From Alnus glutinosa (taxonomy: Eukaryota; Streptophyta; Magnoliopsida; Fagales; Betulaceae): a stretch of DNA of 64,000 bases. The notes beneath the pieces were generated by a model that searched no databases, had not been told where the DNA came from, and saw only the letters and a list, made by a program, of their open reading frames with translations. Below, piece after piece: positions 1 to 12,680 of the stretch (the first letter of the stretch is position 1; every line of letters begins with the position of its first letter). Location: contig NC_084896.1 of assembly GCF_958979055.1 (NCBI RefSeq), forward strand, positions 25,732,501 to 25,796,500, given 5' to 3'. The position numbers and the translations under genes were made by a program.

Positions 1-2005
1 TTTTTGACACGTCTAATGGGGGAGGACTCAGTCTTTTATACATAAGGGTATTTTTGTAATTTTACATGGTGTGAAATTATAAAAATGTCCTTGTGTATAA
101 AGGACCGACTCCTCTCGAGTTGAAAATTAACTAGAGAGGATCTTGATGTACGAAGATAGTTTATAATTATATGTTCAAATGATAGAGAATTCATGGAGTT
201 GATTGTGAGAAAATTTATGAAACTTATTTGACTTAGTAAAATGGTTAAGCATTTTAATTTTTATTTGGTCAAAGTCAGGGTACTATAAATAGTTTCTCAC
301 AATTAGTTGATCGATTTTTCTACATAATTTATCAAATATTTTAATAAAATTTGACTACAAGAACGAAATTGTTTTTTTAGACTAACCACAATGACTAATT
401 TAACATTTATCCTTACTTTTTAATTATGAAAAGTTTTGGCTTAGTACATGAATTCAATTTTAGTTTCCCTTTATTCATAATTTTTTTTTTCTTTCTTTAT
501 ATATTTATATAATATTAGCAAATAAATCAAAACACAAAAACATTTAAAATAAATTTAAAAACCCAAAATTTTTTTTTACACTTATCCTGTCAAACTTATA
601 CTCAATTTGCAATGTTCCCCCTCAAACTAGAAGGGGATGGGCAAAGTACTAATACTAATTGGCAAAAGAAATAAAAAATAAAATTGAGGGGTGGCAAAAG
701 GGGGTGGTGGCCAGGCCCATGGCCTTGGGGGTAGCCAGCCAGGGGTGGCTCGACCATCTCCTTTTTCACACTCTTTTAAAAAGAAAAAAAAAATTAAATT
801 TTAAATTTTCGAGCTTTTAGTTTTTTTTTTTAATTAAAAAAATATAATTTTTTTTTATTAAGGGTATTTTTGTTATTTGAGACGCATTGCAATTTTTTAG
901 TACTTTAGAAAGGAACCTTAATACAACTTTTAGTTCAAGGAACATTGTAAATTGAGTATTCGATCGTTAAAAGGGGCATGTCAATGTGTGTATTTTTTTT
1001 ATTTTGTTTTCTTCTTTTTTAAATATACAACTTTATGGCTGTGTTATTTGTCATGCTCCCATGACACTCTCATTTTACTGAGTTGATATAATCGTACTTA
1101 TTTATCCCACCACGTCAGTCATTTTTATTTTTTTATTTTTTTAAAAAATGAAATATAAAAATAGACATTATTAATTACACATTAACCCAGGAAAATGAGA
1201 GGCAAATGAGATATAACAAATGGAATTTCTCCAACTTTATTCTGTTAGTTTTTCATTTTGCATTTGTTCCTAAAAAAAGAAAATTATTTCTTCTTTAATA
1301 TTTAAAAACATGATCAAACCTTTAAAAAAAAAAAAAATGCACATATCATTCTTAAACTACTACATAATTGTCAATGTACTCCTCAAACTAACAATTGTAT
1401 CGATTTTTCTCTTAAATTACCAAAAACTGTCAATGTCCTCCTAAAACCAACAAAAAGACACAAATAATCCTAAAAAAGTTTCAATAAGACAAATATATCC
1501 TTATAAATTTTTTTTAAAAAAAAAATAGAAAATACGAGAAAAATGAAAATCCAAGGGGCCTTACGAGAAAAATGAAAATTGAAAGATCAAAATCATAAAA
1601 AAAGAAATGAAAAACACTGGTTTTTATGTTTTTATTCTTTTTAAAAAATTTAATTTTTTATTTGTTTTTATATAATTTTATTAAGGGTATTTTAATTATT
1701 AGAAAAAATTGACATTTTTTGATAATTTAAAGATAAATATTGACACAATTGATAATTTAAAAAATATATTAACAATTTAAAGGAAGTATATACACTTTTT
1801 CCCTGTTAAAAATTTTGAATACGAAATTACTCTTTCCTATTTTCTCTTCCTCTCCAAACATGTGTAATATTTGTGGCCTAGTGGCTAAAAGATGGAGGTC
1901 GCAATCGACTAATCGGCCAAGTGGTCCCATTTATAGACTTTTTGGTCCAGACTCACATGGCTGGTTCCCATGTGGATTTTTACAATACAAAGTCTCCCAA
2001 AAAAG

Positions 2006-2037
<32 letters not shown>

Positions 2038-2350
2038 AGGCCTCAAAAGACTACATAGACTCATAGAGGGAGATCCAAGGGGTGCTGATAGTAAAGTGCT
2101 TGAGTTGATTTTACAGTAAAGAGAGCTGCGAGAGCCTTTCCTACAGTAGGATCACAAGAGAAATCCAATGTGGCTAAGGCAAAGAGTATAGAAGCATCAA
2201 AATTTGCAGAGGTGGCTAATTAAAGGGGTGGGGGAGTCCATGGGGTGGTTTTATGTATGAGACTTTTCCAAGCTTTGAGGTGGAATTTATATATTTAGAG
2301 AGGATCGAGCATGGTGTTTGGATTAGAGTCATTGTGGACATTTAATTTAT
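1..2350. other. AT-rich intergenic DNA, no gene seen
   Basis: I see no coding region. The stretch is AT-rich with many A and T runs. Around 600-960 there is a repeat with a GC-rich core (690-760) containing GGGGTGGC-type words. At 1336-1802 there is a decayed copy of the MITE family also found near 14340-14690 and 25831-27114, recognised by phrases such as TTGTCAATGTA and TTGACACAATTG. A long A run at 2004-2036 makes the short ORF around it meaningless. Confidence 0.6.
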
Positions 2351-3059
2351 GCTCCGTTTATTTCAACATAAAATAATTTTTGTTGTAAAATATTTTCGAC
2401 GAAATCATTTTCAGAAAAAATGAATTTCTCGAAAATATTTTTCGGCGTTTGGCTCGCACGAAAAAATTACAAAAAGCAAAAATCAAAGTTTGGCAACTGC
2501 TATCGAAATCCGACAACGTTTGGTCGCCGTTGCCAGATCCTGGCGAGCAAAATTGGCAGAATCTGGCCAAAATTGTTAGATTCTGGCCGAACTCCTTCGG
2601 ATCCGGTTAGATCCGGCCGGATCTGGCCAAAAAGATCCTGGCCATTTAGGCTAGATCCGGCTGGATCGAGGCCATTTGGGCTAGCTCCGGCTGGCTTCTG
2701 ACCATGGCCGAATTTTGGCCAGAATATGGTCCACCGGCTCCAGCAACAGGGGACCGAATGTCGCCAAATTTCGGCACCGGCAGGATTTCGATGGCCGGAT
2801 GTTGTTGGATTCCAGCGCCGGCTGGATTCTGACAACCGACTATTGTCGAATTCTAGCAATCAGATATCGAACGTGCATGCAAAGACATAGAGTTTAATTT
2901 TTGAAAACGATTTTCGATTTTCAAAACCGTAAATCGTTTTTCAAAAATTAAAAAAACTTTTACGGTTAAACTGAAAATAATTTTCGTCAACCATTATTTT
3001 TGTCCCTACCAAACACTGTAAAATGCCAAAATTATTTTACGTCAAAATAAACGAAACAT
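2351..3059. repeat. MITE-like element with GC-rich tandem core
   Basis: The ends form an imperfect inverted repeat of about 30 bp: the left end begins GCTCCGTTTATTTC, and the right end reads GTCAAAATAAACGAAAC. The core, about 2540-2850, is much richer in G and C than its surroundings and is built from degenerate repeats of a TCCGGC/TGGCC word. Open frames on both strands across the core (for example 2500-2859 minus) come from this repeat composition and not from a gene. A clear target duplication is not visible. Confidence 0.5.
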
Positions 3060-4930
3060 TAGAACAAAGTGTACATATGTACTCCTAAGATTGTAATTAT
3101 TGTTATTTTTTTGCACTCTCTTTTGTGTGAAAAAGCGTGCACCCTTTGTTTTTTTCTTGCCATAAAGTGGAAAAGACTAAATCCAACTACCAAACAAATT
3201 AAGAGTTGTTAGAATCATAGAATGTCACACTTTATATAGATAAGTAGTAAAGCCAAACGAACAATCTTAATTAACAACCCTTCCTCGTTTTTTAAATAGT
3301 TTTATCTAGGTTTTAGTAATTAGTTAGGTAATTAATATATAATTTTAAGAGTTAATGTTATTTTGTAATTCAATAATGGGCATAGCCCAAAGTCAATCGC
3401 ATTAGGTTTACGGTTTTGTCCGTTTTTATTTAAGTGTTCTTTTGTACTCCAATGAAGATAGATTAGAATAGATGAATAAATATAATATTTTCTTTTGATG
3501 TGTGACTCATCTCATTCTTTCTCTTATGGATAATGTGACTCCATCAAAATTTTCTTTTCTTTAGATTGTGACTCAATCCAATTCTTTCCTCCCTTACTCT
3601 CTTATTCTTTCCCAAATTCCCTTTGTCCAGCATCATTGCAGTTCTGTCTCTAACTATATTGCTGAAGATATAAATTACAGGCAGACCCCACTCAATCAGC
3701 TCTACATGGAAGATAATCACGTCGTCAAAGAAAAACAAATCAAATCACTTTTGAGATCTTCTCCACATGGAAACTATACACTTCATGGCCATTAATACGC
3801 ACTAGAAGGAAAAATTGTTAACATAACTCTTGTACAACTCCAACAACTTTTTTTCAAAGTAAATAACGCCGTAACGGTGTATCAATGCTGCTATATTGGA
3901 CAACTAGTTGCTCCATCTTAAAGGAAGAGAAGTCTTATCTAGACGATGAATGGTGTTCCAGGGATAAAATTTCCACTTTTCAGCCCATTTTCTAGAATCT
4001 GTCGAGTTCACTGATGATTGGGCTTTGCCCAAACACCGGTTTCCACAGCTGTGAAAGTGTCGTTTCAACTAAAATTAAAGCATTTTATATTCTAGAAACT
4101 TTATATATATTGTATGATTGTATCATATCAACTCAAGTGCTGTTGCTTCTCTGGTTTCTACATTATTGGCATTTGAAGTCCTTCATTATTCATTAATGAA
4201 GATTGTTAGGGAATGGGCCTACAGGCCCAAGTCATCATTATAATCCCAGTGTCATTCAGGCCTATTGGGGACATCAAGGCCCAACCCCGTGCCCAACCCT
4301 CAGGGCCGATCGCTGATCTGAGCCTCCATCCAACCTTCAATCTTGATCGTAATGGGAGGACGAGCCCATGTCACGTTCTACTAGGTCTTATCAAAGTTGA
4401 TTAGACCAAAATTAGCAGGATATATTCAGACTTTGTTTCGTATTCAGCTATCGCAGACTTATCAAAGTTGATTAGACCAAAATTGTTCGTATTTTAAAAT
4501 TGCTGTATCGTTTTTTGATTATCATTTGATGTGAATTTATTTAGGATTCGACTAAGACTTAATATAATTATTTAGTTTTCTCCATAATCTCAAGCAATAC
4601 AATCAAAATAAACAAAAGAAAAAGATATAATTGGTAACAGATTAGCTTAAAATAATTTAAATATGGAAAATTTAAAAGGTATACTTAAAAGTTAATGAAT
4701 CAATGAAAAGAAATTCTCTATGTGCCTTGATTTGGAAATATACACCCACAACATTTCTTTCTATCTTGACTTTTATCATCAATCAATTGAAACCAATGTT
4801 GATTTCAAAAAAATAAATAAATAAAATTATATAAATACTTCTCCTATGCATGTCATTTTCAAATCAATTATTAGATTTATGGGACCCAATGTAGGTCCCA
4901 CAAATTCAATGATGGATTTAAAACTTGATT
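3060..4930. other. Intergenic, no gene seen
   Basis: No supported gene. A word of about 27 bp containing CAAAGTTGATTAGACC occurs twice, near 4387 and 4458. The segment 4840-4930 is a copy of a dispersed repeat also seen at 11805-11900, and the next element inserted into it. Confidence 0.5.
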
Positions 4931-4939
4931 GTATGGAGA

Positions 4940-6527
4940 GGATCCGGCTTGGGTGCTGTAGTCTTTTTTTTAAAACTACAGCACCGTGCTGTAAAAAAAT
5001 GAGAGGCTGAGGATTAATCAAGTCTTTTTTATAAAACCAAACGTCGTTTCTTAAAAGTTAAGTTATGTGAAGCAAACGTTTGCTTAACGTTTCTGTCTTA
5101 CGACTTCGCAAAGGCTGAAAGGCAAACGTTTAAGAGAGCCAAAATCCCACCTTTTGTTCAAGATTTTCTTCATGGCCCTGCACTGTCTTCTTCTTTTTCA
5201 TCCAAAAATTTTTCTATTCTGCTTTCTCCAAAGAGAGAGTCTTTAACAGAAAAATAGTATAGAACCCCAAAAAAAAATAATAATATGCAGAGATTCCAGG
5301 GGAGGACGAGACGAAGGCCAAAAAAGAAAGAGTTTCAAGGTTGCTGTTCAGAGAGAGATAAGGGAGAGAAAAAGAAATGAGTTATCTAAAATCTGCAAAA
5401 CTTGTCTCAATACCAGGTTAGCCCTCATGTTCTCACGTAAAGCAAAATTCTCCTTTGGTCTATTGAAGGAGAACCCATGAAGGAACATGTGAACTTGTGA
5501 AGGATAGCGCCAAGTGCTCTACAGGACGAGGACAAACCCATTTCTCTTGCTTAGTTTTACGGGTCCAAATTCTAATAAGGGGAAGCAACTCAAAAAATAA
5601 GAAGGGCTACCATTAGATCTCTTAATAGCACGGCACTACTCATTACCACTTGCTCTGTTCATGCTAGCAAAAAACAGGGGCTAACAGAGTGCTAACGGAG
5701 TGAAAGATTTTGGAAAGCTCTGATTTCGTTGCTTACCAAAGGCAGAGTAGTTGATCTTATTTATAGCCAAAATGCAGAAAGTCTTTTACAATGAGCTTAG
5801 AGAACTAAAGCAACAAAGCCAAAAGGCTTTTCATTCAGGCTTATACGTAACTACAAAGAAGGAAAATGGAAAAAGGAAAAGACTTGAGATCAAGGGACTA
5901 GGTGGCTCCTGCTGGGTGTGATATCTGGAGTAGTGGTGGCTGGTAGATAACTGACTTGTATTTGAGATATTTATCATCTAATATAGTGGACTAACCTGGG
6001 ATTGAGAAACCAAGGTAGTCCTCTGATTAGAATTTGGAGTCGTAAAAAGAAGACCCAAATTATGAATGAACAATATTAGACAAGTTTTGCAGATTTTAAA
6101 CAACTCGTTTCTTTTTCTCTCCCTTATCTTTCTTTGAACGGCAACCTTGAAACTCTTTCTTTTCTGGCCTTCGTCTCCTCCTCCCCTGGAAGCTCTGCAT
6201 TTTTTTTTTTTTTGGGTTCTATACTATTTTTCTGTTAAAGATTCTCTTTGGAGAAAGCAGAATGGAAGAATTTTTGGATGAAAAAGAAGACAGTGCAGTG
6301 CGATGAAGAAAATTTTTAACAAAAGGCGTGATTTTGGCTCTCTTGAACGTTTGCTTTCAGCTTTTGCGAAGTCGTAAAACAGAAACGTTAATAAACGTTT
6401 GCTTCACACAACTGAACTTTTAAGAAACGACGTTTGATTTTATAAAAAAGGCTTGATTAATTCTCAGCCTCTCATTTTTTTACAGCACGGTGCTGTAGTT
6501 TTAAACTACAGTACCCAAGCCGGATCC
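4940..6527. mobile_element. Non-autonomous Mutator-like element with very long terminal inverted repeats
   Basis: The left end begins GGATCCGGCTTGGGTGCTGT and the right end is its near-perfect complement. The inverted repeats run about 450-470 bp on each side (about 4940-5405 and 6080-6527). The insertion is flanked by a perfect 9-bp duplication GTATGGAGA (4931-4939 and 6528-6536), the size typical of Mutator-like elements. The dispersed repeat that was hit also occurs near 11805-11900, where GTATGGAGA is present once, as expected for an unoccupied site. The middle (about 5406-6080) has no transposase and no convincing ORF. A short near-palindrome, TACAGCAC C GTGCTGTA, lies near each terminus. 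Confidence 0.88.
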
Positions 6528-6536
6528 GTATGGAGA

Positions 6537-9500
6537 TGTGTAGGGGATGATGTATGTGTATCATTTCTAACAAAAAGGCTTTATAAATGTATTAAATAAC
6601 GGATCCAACAAACATAGTGTATAAATTATATATAAGGAATAAGCTAGAAAACCTTTCTTTTTTAATATTTGTAGTGTTAGGTGGGGATTTTTTTATTTTT
6701 TTATTTTTTCCTTTTTTTTCACAAATGCTTCAGGCATTTTTTTTTTTAGGCTGGGTTCAATTCCCCTAAAATTAAGATCTTTACAATTAGGGCACAGGCC
6801 TTCAGCCTTCTTTTTTATTTTTTTATTTTATTTTATTTTATTTATTTATTTATATAAACTGTCTAAATTATAATTCGGATACCCCAATTATAAGGGATCT
6901 AGATTCATCTCCCCTCTTCAACCCTCCTTGTCCCCATACAAATTAGGGTGGTAGAAAAACATAAAACTTTGAATTAACAAGCATATTTAATACTCCTAAA
7001 TCAAAGAGAATTAGTCTATGATCTATTACTGACAAATAAAAAAGAATTTATAGTTATATCTTATGAGAAAAAAGAAAAGAAAAATCTACTATTGCTTTTG
7101 TGAAGCTAACCATTTTTTTTAAAAAAATAAAATTATATTTAAAAAAATAAAATATGTCATGTCATGGTTGGAGCAATCCATCCAACCCACATAGGCTTTG
7201 AAGACATTGTTGCGTCTTGATCTTCCACCAAACACAAATTCAATTGGGTGGAGGAGAAAAATTAGGTCAAAATCAACGCCACTTGTAGCTGTTAGGTGAA
7301 GGTGAATAGGATGACGCCCATAACTAAAAATGAGCCCCCATTGCAGGCCGTGATGAGAGGCTTAAAAGGGCACGAGGATGATGAACCAGAGGCCACATTG
7401 TTGACATGGCATCCCACTAGCCCTTGGCGTGCGCATCGATCATTCTCTTTCTAATGGGAGGAGATCGAAGGCGATTTACTCTAGAAATATGAACGTACGG
7501 TTCTGATTAGCCAATTAAGTGCAAACTGAAGGGCCCTGGGAACCATCATTTTGGAGACTATTTGTGGCTGATATATAGATAGTTGTGAACCAAGAATTTC
7601 TCTTCACAATCTGCTTCAATTAATGATTATTCTTTTTATCTGTCTTCGTGGAGAGAAAATGTGTAGCAATCAATCATGATCATGATCATCTTTGTATAAT
7701 GTAATGGAAGCTGATCAGTGATGACCACAAAACCATGAATTGCAAGAAATTTGATCCAACGTAAAAGATGAGCTTCTATGGTACAATGTTTGGGGTATTT
7801 TGCATGTTTTTGCTTTTATATATATATATATATATGAAAATGTATGTAATGTCGCGTAAAGATGAAAACTGTTTTCATGAATCTTTTGAAATGCAAATTT
7901 TTATTGATTCAACATTAATAGCTTCATTCCCTGCTGGCCTTGTGATGGTCCACCCTCTTGCTTTTCTTTCTCTTGGGGAGCTTAGGCCACCATGGCAGGG
8001 TTGTGTTTTTGCTTTGGGTTTTAAACTGACTCTTTGGCTTGGCGTGGGCACCTGCTTCTTTGACCCAAAAAAGTGATCCTATAAAATTTATATAAACTAA
8101 AATTAGACTCAATATTCCCTAAATTTATATTTTAATTACTGTTTTTTTATATACACACTTTATGGTCTGTTTGCCAACAGAGTTGAATCAGGATTCTTCT
8201 TTATTCATCTCTATTTTTTTCAAAAATAAATTATATTTTATTTAATTTTTTCAAATTTTATCTCACAAAGTCAAACTTCGAAATTCGAGCAATGAATCAG
8301 AATTCTATTCTAAGTTCAAAAAATTCAATTCTCAAAAACGACAAAATCCCTATTCTACTCTATATTTTATTTAATATTATTTTAGCTAAGGTGAATAGCC
8401 AAAAGTGACTATCTATTGTAGCACCAAAGGTATTTTTTTTCATTAGGACGCTAAAACAGAAAAATAATTCATATTAACTAAATATAACTAATTAATCTGA
8501 GTTATTTGACTATTCTGGAGATATATGCAAGCTAAAACGACATATATACCCATATATAACCCAGTTCTCTCTCGCTCACCATTCTATATTATGATTCGAA
8601 AAATTGGCTTCCTTTTTCAAAGTGGTATATTTGATTTTATTAGTACTAGTACTAGTGCTAATAAAATAATAATGATCTTTACCAAACCCTTTTGAAACCG
8701 GATTCAACGGGATCCACATCCACTAGCTAGAAGCACTGAATCAACACAAGTCCACCCAATGGGCCCCCATGAAGCCCAATACGACAACAACTCAAGAATC
8801 CCTTTTTATTTTTATTTTTCTCTTAAGAATAAGTAAATTCTATCATATATCAACAAAGTATTACAAATTTACAATGCAATTTTGATTATACACAGTACGT
8901 ACGTACCCAAAACTCCAGGAAAACAACTATTTTCCGAACACTAAAACTATTACAGTGTAGGATCCTAGAAGAACCTATACAAGACGATCAATGCAGCAAA
9001 AGAAAACACTACTGCATCAGCCTAACCAACAGCTCAAAACCCATCCTTCATCAAATAATCTCAACCATCTATAAACACACTAGCCATAAGCCCCCAGCTG
9101 CACCTACAAAGAAACCCTCTCTTTCTGATAGAGAGGGGTGGTTGTTTTGGTTTCTCAAAATCCGTAACCATTCCATTCATCTCCTTCCCAATCTTTGGAT
9201 CCTCTTCCTCTTTCTTTTTCCTTTTTTATTCTTAAAGAATAGAAGAAGAAGAAGAAAAAACTAAGAAAAGGAAAACGAAGAGAAGAATTTAGAAGATCCT
9301 CGATAAGTGTGGTCCAACACATGAAATATATATTCAATTTAAATTCAAACCCATGTCGTATATATGCTCAAACAATAAAGACATTATACAACTTACGAAA
9401 GTTTTAGAAAACTGGTGGCTTGAATTGAACACATTTTATATAACTTAGATTGAGATGACCTCATTCGCAACACAGAAATGATCAGTAGTTCTTTTTCTAT

Positions 9501-9842
9501 CTTTCGTATAGTGCCTGCGAAAAGCGCGGAGAATCATTAGGATTATGGAGGTTCCAACCCACTGACAGCAAAAAACCACTATCGGGCCGCAATAACCATT
9601 AACCACATCAAACCACTATCCAAGTGTTGTCGAAGTTTCTTTAATCGCCATCTCTTCTAATGAATAATTAATGATCGTGAAGTTTCCAAATCCACTAAGG
9701 AGAAAAAGGAGAGGCTTGTGCAAATACTTGCTTTACAAGCTAGCTATAGCCTTCAACAACCACTATAAAACAAAGGATCAAGATTCTCTAATCACCGCGC
9801 CCCCATCTCTTCTAATCTTAATTTCTCTCTCTGTTTGCTGTC
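6537..9842. other. Intergenic, no confident gene
   Basis: No complete gene is supported. A tRNA-like word (GGGTTCAATTCCCC near 6755) suggests an old SINE fragment. The stretch 8830-9340 on the minus strand resembles a terminal exon plus 3' untranslated region: a pyrimidine tract, then a short frame ending DWEGDEWNGYGF. I find no upstream exons, so it may be an orphan fragment. The last few hundred bases before 9843 presumably contain the promoter of the LRR gene. Confidence 0.45.
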
Positions 9843-11302
9843 ATGATGATTCAACTGGGAAGGATCACTTCACTTACTAAATGCTTAATCACCTTCCTAA
9901 TCATCTCCCCATGTCTCCTCTGTAGTGTAATCTGCCAACCAGCTGACTCACCGTCTCCTCTGCCGGATGTTCTAGCCTTCTTAGACCAAAGACTCGCCGT
10001 GGTCTACCCGGTAATCCAAACATTCAAGAAAACAATCACTTCAGATCCCCTTGGAATCACCCAAACGTGGGTTGGCTCCAACATATGCAACTACACGGGC
10101 TTCTACTGTGACAACCCACCAGACAATACCTCTGCCACTGCCCTCGCTGCCATCGATTTCAATGGCTATCAGCTTGGCGCCCCTACTCTCGACGGTTTCA
10201 TTGATCTACTTCCTGACCTTGCTTTCTTCCATGCCAACTCCAACAACTTCACCGGCACCATTTCTCCGAAAATCGCAAACCTCCCTTATTTCTACGAGCT
10301 GGATATCAGTAACAACAAATTTTCCGGCCCATTTCCACCAGCCGTGCTCAGCATTAATGGCCTTGCGTTCCTAGACATCCGGTTTAACTCCTTTACCGGG
10401 ACGGTAAGTTGGTAACGTAAAATCATTACTTATTCAAGAAGTTTAGATTTATAAAAAATAAAAATAAATAAATTTAATTAAATTTTAATTTATGAGTAAC
10501 AAAATAGGTTCGAACTGAAAGAGGGTTGAAACTCAAAACTTTTGTTTCGATATCATATTAAACTCCAACTTATTCTAAGAAAATATGAACTATTTAATTT
10601 ATGTTTTAACAGCTACCGCCGCAAATCTTCACGCAACCTCTAAGTGTGCTCTTCATTAACAACAACAATTTCATGCAAAGACTTCCCGACAACCTCGGCA
10701 ACACCCCGGTACTCTATCTTACATTTGCAAATAACAGATTCACCGGTCCAATCCCTCGAAGCATCGGAAATTTGTCATCAACATTAATCGAAGTGTTATT
10801 CTTGAACAACCATTTAACCGGCTGTCTTCCATACGAAATAGGATTTCTAAAATCCGCCACAGTTTTTGATGCCGGGAACAACTTCTTGACCGGCCCTTTG
10901 CCGTTCTCGCTGGGCTGCTTGGAGAAGATTGAGCAGCTGAACTTTGCCGGAAACTTTCTGCACGGGCAGGTGCCGGAGTTGGTGTGCCAGCTAGGGAATT
11001 TGCAGAATCTTTCGCTGTCTGATAACTATTTCACCAGTGTAGGACCTGTGTGTAGGAAGCTGATTAAAAGCGGAGTTGTTGATGTGAGGCAAAACTGCAT
11101 CCATGGTCTTCCCGATCAGAGACCGCCGGGGGAGTGCTGGAGCTTCTTCTTTTTTAGCTACTGGCACCACTGCGAGTATCCCTGGTGGTTCAGCACATAT
11201 GTTCCTTGTAAGGCTCCTCCGAAGAGGCATCATCCATATCCGCCGATGGGGTCCAAGAGGAAGTTGTTGTCTTATGCTGCTCTTTCAAGAAATAGATTGT
11301 GA
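9843..11302 (+). CDS. Secreted leucine-rich-repeat protein, At4g06744-like, one intron
   Basis: I model two exons, 9843-10403 and 10613-11302, joined in phase 0 across a 209-bp GT-AG intron, giving 416 residues. The first about 31 residues form a signal peptide (basic start, hydrophobic stretch around [13 protein letters not shown]). Next comes a Cys-containing cap (about 60-100), then about ten LRRs with the plant extracellular pattern (for example [39 protein letters not shown]). A Cys/Trp/aromatic C-terminus ([18 protein letters not shown]) and a basic tail follow. There is no transmembrane helix, no kinase and no Ser-Pro extensin repeat. The family resembles the LRR part of LRX/PEX cell-wall proteins and the uncharacterised At4g06744 group. 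A cell-wall or apoplastic location is inferred; the ligand is unknown. An alternative start is the next codon (9846). Without splicing, exon 1 would end three codons into the intron. Confidence 0.85.
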
Positions 11303-11933
11303 GGATCAGTGGGAATGGATTTCATTCACCTTTTTGATTAAGCCAAATAAAAAAAGATTATATACCTTTTTAGCATGATACCTATAAATAATTAAGGACC
11401 AAATATATATAGTTATCCATGCTAAACTGTGTGGTCATTTGTTATGTCCTCTAAATTACTACAAATTAATGTTGTGAAATAAACTTCCCACTTATTTTAA
11501 AAGTTCAACCAACAAAATGTGGAACATTTTAATTAAAATTGGGATAAATTTTGAGAATCATGCTCAAACATAGCGATTTTATAATGTAATTAGTTATAAA
11601 TTATTTTAAAAGCTTAAGTTAATAAAAAAATATATATATTATTGCAGTAGCTATTAAGTCTTAGGAAAAGGGATAGTCTTACATGCATGTAAGTATAACA
11701 TTTCTGGTAGAACTCCTACTCTAATTTGAAAATAATATACAATGTTCTTCCGGTTACTAAATCATTGTGAAAATTATAGAAATGATATTCCTACACTTCC
11801 TACCCATTTTATTTCCAAATCTACTATTTGATTTATGAAACTTACATTGGGTCGTTTCATAAATTCAATGATGAATTTAAAACTTAATCGTATGGAGATA
11901 TATAAAAGATGAGAAATGATAGGTAGAGCATCT

Positions 11934-12189
11934 ATTATGATTCTTCTTGGGTCCTTCTGTGCTGACTTGGCACAAAAGAAAAGGAGAATTGCTAGAGCAT
12001 CTCCGGGTGTTTTCCGAGTGTTCTCCTGAAATAACATAGATGTAATTAAAAAATTACATCTATGTTCTTTAAAGAAAAGAGGAATAGAGGGAGAATCAGT
12101 TACATGATACAGTTTTTTTTTATTATTATTAAAAAAATAGTGTCAAGTTAACACAGAAGGACTCAAGAAGCATCACAGTAGATGCTTTA
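11934..12189. repeat. Short MITE with about 50-bp inverted repeats
   Basis: The left end TAGAGCATCTATTATGATTC and the right end (complement TAAAGCATCTACTGTGATGC) match imperfectly for about 50 bp. Inside, at about 12034-12065, is a perfect hairpin with 14-bp arms (ACATAGATGTAATT) and a 4-bp loop. No coding capacity. The target duplication is not clear. Confidence 0.6.
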
Positions 12190-12310
12190 ACATTTCTCAT
12201 AAAAAAATGTGTAGCAGATATATTTGTATCATTTTCTCTAAAAATTAATGCAGTAGTGGACAGAGTGGAAAGATATATAGGATTGATACACTATATTGGA
12301 GATAACGTAA

Positions 12311-12414
12311 CATAATCCATACTAATTATGTTACGTTTGAATTCAAAGCAGTCAATTAAAGCTCATAATCCACACTAATTATGTTACGTTTGAATTCAAA
12401 GCACTCAAAAAGCT
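12311..12414. repeat. Two-copy tandem repeat, units of 53 and 51 bp
   Basis: Units 12311-12363 and 12364-12414 both start CATAATCCA and share TTACGTTTGAATTCAAAGCA with few differences. Such a pair usually arises from a single slippage or unequal exchange event. Confidence 0.8.
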
Positions 12415-12680
12415 CATATGAGATAAACAAGGATCGGTAACAAAGATTCAAATGGAAGATAATGCTTACCTTTGAATTACTCTGTTATAGGAATGCTGTG
12501 TATATTCATACCTCAATCTCTACTGTAACTTACTGATGTAAATCTTTTCGATATATATATATATATATATATATTGATACACAGAAGACCCATCCATTCA
12601 TTGGGCTGATTAAAACTTTCCTAATTCATTCATAATCAAGAAGAAGAAGAAGAAGAAGAAGAAGAAAGAGCCACATTTGG

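Larger units (their letters stand above)
11303..12680. other. Intergenic with MITEs and a short tandem duplication
   Basis: No gene. The segment 11770-11930 is a copy of the dispersed repeat also present at 4840-4930. A MITE occupies 11934-12189. A two-copy tandem repeat lies at 12311-12414. An AT microsatellite near 12548-12574 and a GAA run at 12639-12666 complete the stretch. Confidence 0.55.

Noticed and set aside
2500-2859. 119-residue minus-strand frame over the GC-rich MITE core
   Set aside because: The product simply repeats the underlying DNA word, and the opposite strand is open too.
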